Below, piece by piece: positions 6,997-9,086 of a stretch of DNA of 9,086 bases (the stretch's first letter is position 1; each line of letters begins with the position of its first letter). The stretch is from DATFMH01 sp035267045 (lineage in GTDB: Bacteria; Bacteroidota; Rhodothermia; Balneolales; DATFMH01). The position numbers and the translations under genes are program-made. The notes below the pieces were generated by a model, which made no database searches, was not told the origin of the DNA, and saw only the letters and a program-made list of their open reading frames with translations. The DNA is taken from positions 1 to 9,086 of the forward strand of contig DATFMH010000196.1 of assembly GCA_035267045.1 (NCBI GenBank). The letters run 5' to 3'.

Positions 6997-7001
6997 GTTA
7001 T

Positions 7002-7022
7002 AGCTTCCAGCTATCAGCTAAT
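7002..7022 (+). repeat. Three degenerate 7-bp tandem units (AGCT-type)
   Basis: AGCTTCC, AGCTATC and AGCTAAT lie head to tail starting six bases after the spmB stop. AGCT is shared by all three units and the rest varies. From memory, similar AGCTATC runs occur in intergenic regions of unrelated bacteria; not checked. Confidence 0.55.
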
Positions 7023-7118
7023 ATTACTAAGTATATTACGTTATTGAGTACATTAAGGGATAAAAAAGAATACAGAAGTTAGAATAATCCTGGGCGGATA
7101 TTTGAATTAATAGATCCA

Positions 7119-7158
7119 GGAAACCGGTTTCCGGTTATTATATGACCGGGATAACTGG
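7119..7158. repeat. Overlapping GC-rich inverted repeats in the convergent gap
   Basis: Three pairings overlap here. GGAAACCGGTTTCC (7119-7132) is a perfect 14-bp palindrome. AACCGG-TTT-CCGGTT (7122-7136) can form a 6-bp hairpin. CCGGTTAT (7131-7138) can pair with ATAACTGG (7151-7158), eight pairs with one G-T. The last two are mutually exclusive. The site lies between the ends of spmB and the M48 gene, where a bidirectional terminator would be expected, but neither strand has a convincing T-run after the stem. It could instead be a protein-binding site or a repeat remnant. Confidence 0.5.
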
Positions 7159-7171
7159 TATCGATCTTTGT

Positions 7172-7198
7172 TAATCTGCATAATCCGTGTAATCTCCG
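7172..7198 (+). repeat. Three degenerate 9-bp tandem units (TAATC-type)
   Basis: TAATCTGCA, TAATCCGTG and TAATCTCCG follow one another without spacing. All share TAATC, and position 7 (or its neighbour) is mostly G or C. Read on the minus strand this gives the GATTACACGGATTA-like pattern that I recall as a widespread intergenic repeat in environmental bacteria; no database check was possible. Confidence 0.6.
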
Positions 7199-7255
7199 GT
7201 TCTTACAAAATAGAATGTACCTCTATCCGGAACGTAATGTGTAACTGTTTACTGA

Positions 7256-8506
7256 TCAAGCAATGGCTTTGTTTTTAACCTTTCTTATCGCATTAATTCT
7301 TTGCAATACCGGAGGATGAGAATAATTCAAAAAAACATAGAACCGGTGTGGTGTTAAATTCGACAGGTTATCCCTTGAGAGTTTCTTCAGGGCGTTGATC
7401 ATGTTTTCAGGTTCTTTTACCGTTTCCGCAGCAAACCGGTCTGCTTCAAACTCATTCTTTCGTGAGAATATTTGCATAAATATCGACAAGACTAACTCTA
7501 TGGGTGTATAAAGCATCCCAAAAAAGATCAAACCGGCATAGATGGAAATATGATCCATATAAAAAGCATTGAACAATCCCCTGCTGCTGATAAATATGGA
7601 TAACAATAAGAACATTACACCCATATGCAGAATACTTATCGCCATACTCTGAATGATGTGTTTCTTCTTATAGTGTCCAATTTCATGGGCAAGAACAGCC
7701 ACGAGTTCCTCTACGGTATGTTTTTCTATTAGTGTATCGAACAAGGCGATGCGCTTGTGCTTGCCAAAACCGGTAAAAAAGGCATTCGATTTTGTAGATC
7801 TTTTGGATCCGTCCATCACAAAAATATCATCAACCTTAAAATTAACCGATTTTGCATAATCCAGGATCGATTGTTTTAATTCTCCATCTTCCAAAGGAGT
7901 AAACTTATTAAACAACGGCATGATCCACCGCGGAGCAATAAACTGAATCACGAGTGTGAATGCCGTAGTACCCATCCAACAGTACAACCATGCAAGAGCA
8001 CCGGCGTATTGAAAAAAAGCAAGAATGGCAGCTAACAAAGGTCCCCCAATCACCACACCTAAAACAAGGCCTTTTATCATATCCATGAAAAAAGTTCCAA
8101 TTGTCGTCTTATTGAATCCAAAACGTTCTTCGATGACAAATGTCGAATAAAGGCTGAATGGAAGAGATATAATGCTTTTTAAAAGAATTAAAATGCCGAT
8201 ATACACAAGTCCGGTCACCAGTGGCGAAAATGCCCAATGACGAACGATGTTATCCAGATAATTGAAACCCCCGAGAAACCAGAATGCAAGTACAAGAATT
8301 AAATTAAAGGTAGATGTAAGAATCCCGAACCGGGTTGTTATACGGGTATATTCCTGTGATTTACGATAATCGTCTTCCTCATAAACACCTTCGAATTCCT
8401 GTGGAAGATCTTTCTTCATCGCTTTGACATTATACAAATCTGCTATCAGATTTAGTGTAAAATCAAACAGCAGTGTCACAAGAATAATTATGGCATATAT
8501 ATTCAT
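7256..8506 (-). CDS. M48 family zinc metalloprotease, Ste24p/CAAX prenyl protease 1-like
   Basis: Integral inner-membrane zinc protease, 416 residues, close to the length of Ste24p homologues. The zinc site is HEIGH (274-278, catalytic E275), with the third ligand E352 in NEFEADRFA. Other family marks are VIEERFGFN (124-132), SNAFFTGFGKHKRI (240-253) and NYSHPPVLQRI near the C-terminus (394-404, H397). About seven hydrophobic helices are visible (roughly 3-22, 60-80, 95-116, 146-167, 170-190, 286-307 and 320-345), as in Ste24p. The eukaryotic enzyme cleaves prenylated CAAX proteins; bacteria lack that substrate, so a membrane-protein quality-control or processing role is inferred. The ATG at 8506 opens directly into the first membrane helix and has no Shine-Dalgarno sequence. 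The gene stands alone, convergent with spmAB and divergent from the next gene. No clear terminator is seen. Confidence 0.95.
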   Translation of the reverse strand: MNIYAIIILVTLLFDFTLNLIADLYNVKAMKKDLPQEFEGVYEEDDYRKSQEYTRITTRFGILTSTFNLILVLAFWFLGGFNYLDNIVRHWAFSPLVTGLVYIGILILLKSIISLPFSLYSTFVIEERFGFNKTTIGTFFMDMIKGLVLGVVIGGPLLAAILAFFQYAGALAWLYCWMGTTAFTLVIQFIAPRWIMPLFNKFTPLEDGELKQSILDYAKSVNFKVDDIFVMDGSKRSTKSNAFFTGFGKHKRIALFDTLIEKHTVEELVAVLAHEIGHYKKKHIIQSMAISILHMGVMFLLLSIFISSRGLFNAFYMDHISIYAGLIFFGMLYTPIELVLSIFMQIFSRKNEFEADRFAAETVKEPENMINALKKLSRDNLSNLTPHRFYVFLNYSHPPVLQRINAIRKVKNKAIA

Positions 8507-8665
8507 ATGTCTATTTTTTTAATACATAGGTTACGTGGCACCCGGTTTCTCAGCAATATTAATGGTCCGGACTATTTAACAGAATTTTAAAATACATTTT
8601 TTTCAATGCTAACGCTAATAATAGGGTAACCTTGTTACTCACTATTGCATTATCAGTTAAATGGA

Positions 8666-8681
8666 GTTTATTTAAATAAAC
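8666..8681. promoter_or_regulatory. Perfect 16-bp AT-rich palindrome, possible operator
   Basis: GTTTATTTAAATAAAC reads the same on both strands and lies 36 bases upstream of the ATG at 8718, within the 211-base divergent intergenic region. It overlaps a weak sigma70-like pair, TTGCAT (8645-8650) and TATTTA (8669-8674), spaced 18 bases apart. A dimeric regulator site is plausible, but AT-rich palindromes also occur by chance. Nearby are a shorter inverted repeat GTAAC-CTT-GTTAC (8626-8638) and the 8-bp palindrome GTCCGGAC (8565-8572). Confidence 0.35.
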
Positions 8682-8717
8682 GAAACGGTTTTATCCTCAC
8701 CTCAACGGACATTTGTT

Positions 8718-9086
8718 ATGAATGACAAGATAAAAGTTGGTTTTACTGCTGGATTTTTAGGTGCTGTCATCCTTATCGCTGTTCAATTTATTTTTAAATG
8801 GCTTGGATGGGCTGGTAATCCAGGTTTCATTGGCATTTATCATAAAACATTCGGTGTGCATGGTTTTGCCTCCGATATCATAATATCCGCCTTCCTATTT
8901 GCAGTTAGCGGTGGTATTTGGGGAAGTATCTTTATGTTATTAACGAAACCCAATATCCTGAAAGGAATACTCTTCGGTTTTTTACCCTCTTTATGGGTAT
9001 GGCTCGTACTTGCACCTTATATGGATCAACCGTTGTTTCACGGTTTTGCCATTAAAGCTATCGCTTTCCCAATTCTATTCAACTGT
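8718..9086 (+). CDS. Multi-pass membrane protein of unknown function, 3' end outside window
   Basis: An open frame starts at ATG 8718 (MNDKIKVGFTAGFLGAVIL...) and runs 123 codons to the window edge without a stop, so the gene is truncated by the window. Codon use looks like real coding sequence. Hydrophobic helices are visible at about residues 7-26, 53-72 and 81-96, with a fourth probably beginning near 108. Glycine-rich turns (GFTAGFLGA, SGGIWGS) and conserved-looking GFLPSLWVWLVLAPYMD follow a pattern of small inner-membrane proteins. I do not recognise the family. A weak GGA lies eight bases before the start codon. It is divergent from the M48 gene and has a palindrome upstream. Confidence 0.75.
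   Translation, partial: MNDKIKVGFTAGFLGAVILIAVQFIFKWLGWAGNPGFIGIYHKTFGVHGFASDIIISAFLFAVSGGIWGSIFMLLTKPNILKGILFGFLPSLWVWLVLAPYMDQPLFHGFAIKAIAFPILFNC

Overview
The window is an ordinary chromosomal segment with eight protein genes, seven complete and one running off the right edge. It carries no RNA gene, insertion sequence, CRISPR array or phage gene that I can see. The proteins, the moderately AT-rich DNA, the several starts without a Shine-Dalgarno sequence and a possible Bacteroidota-type -7 box suggest the Bacteroidota/Balneolota/Rhodothermota group. A marine or saline Balneolota-like bacterium is my best guess, by inference from protein style only, since there is no rRNA to test it.

Left part (1-2400), all on the minus strand: panC and panD form a two-gene unit supplying pantothenate for coenzyme A. 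PanD makes beta-alanine and PanC joins it to pantoate. The unit lies between two intrinsic terminators, one upstream at 2361-2394 and one just after panD at 991-1015. The second terminator runs directly into the ribosome binding site of a DUF1853-family gene (3-968). That protein has conserved acidic and lysine residues arranged like a PD-(D/E)XK nuclease core.

Middle (2400-5400), minus strand: a complete lipoyl-bearing E2 subunit of a 2-oxo acid dehydrogenase complex (2425-3876), a 366-base gap with no gene, then a PLP-dependent Cys/Met-metabolism enzyme (4243-5361). These look like independent transcription units.

Right part (5400-9086): spmA and spmB run on the plus strand with a one-base gap, and spmA carries a soluble insert of roughly 105 residues that Bacillus SpmA lacks. 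They converge on a Ste24p-like M48 membrane protease gene (7256-8506, minus). The 259-base convergent gap holds two kinds of short degenerate tandem repeat and overlapping GC-rich inverted repeats. A start-complete but truncated membrane protein gene (8718 to the end, plus) is divergent from the protease and has a perfect 16-bp palindrome just upstream.

I found no convincing new multi-gene system. The items most worth checking are the SpmA insert, the DUF1853 nuclease-like core with its terminator-overlapping leader, and the repeat-rich gap at 6997-7255.
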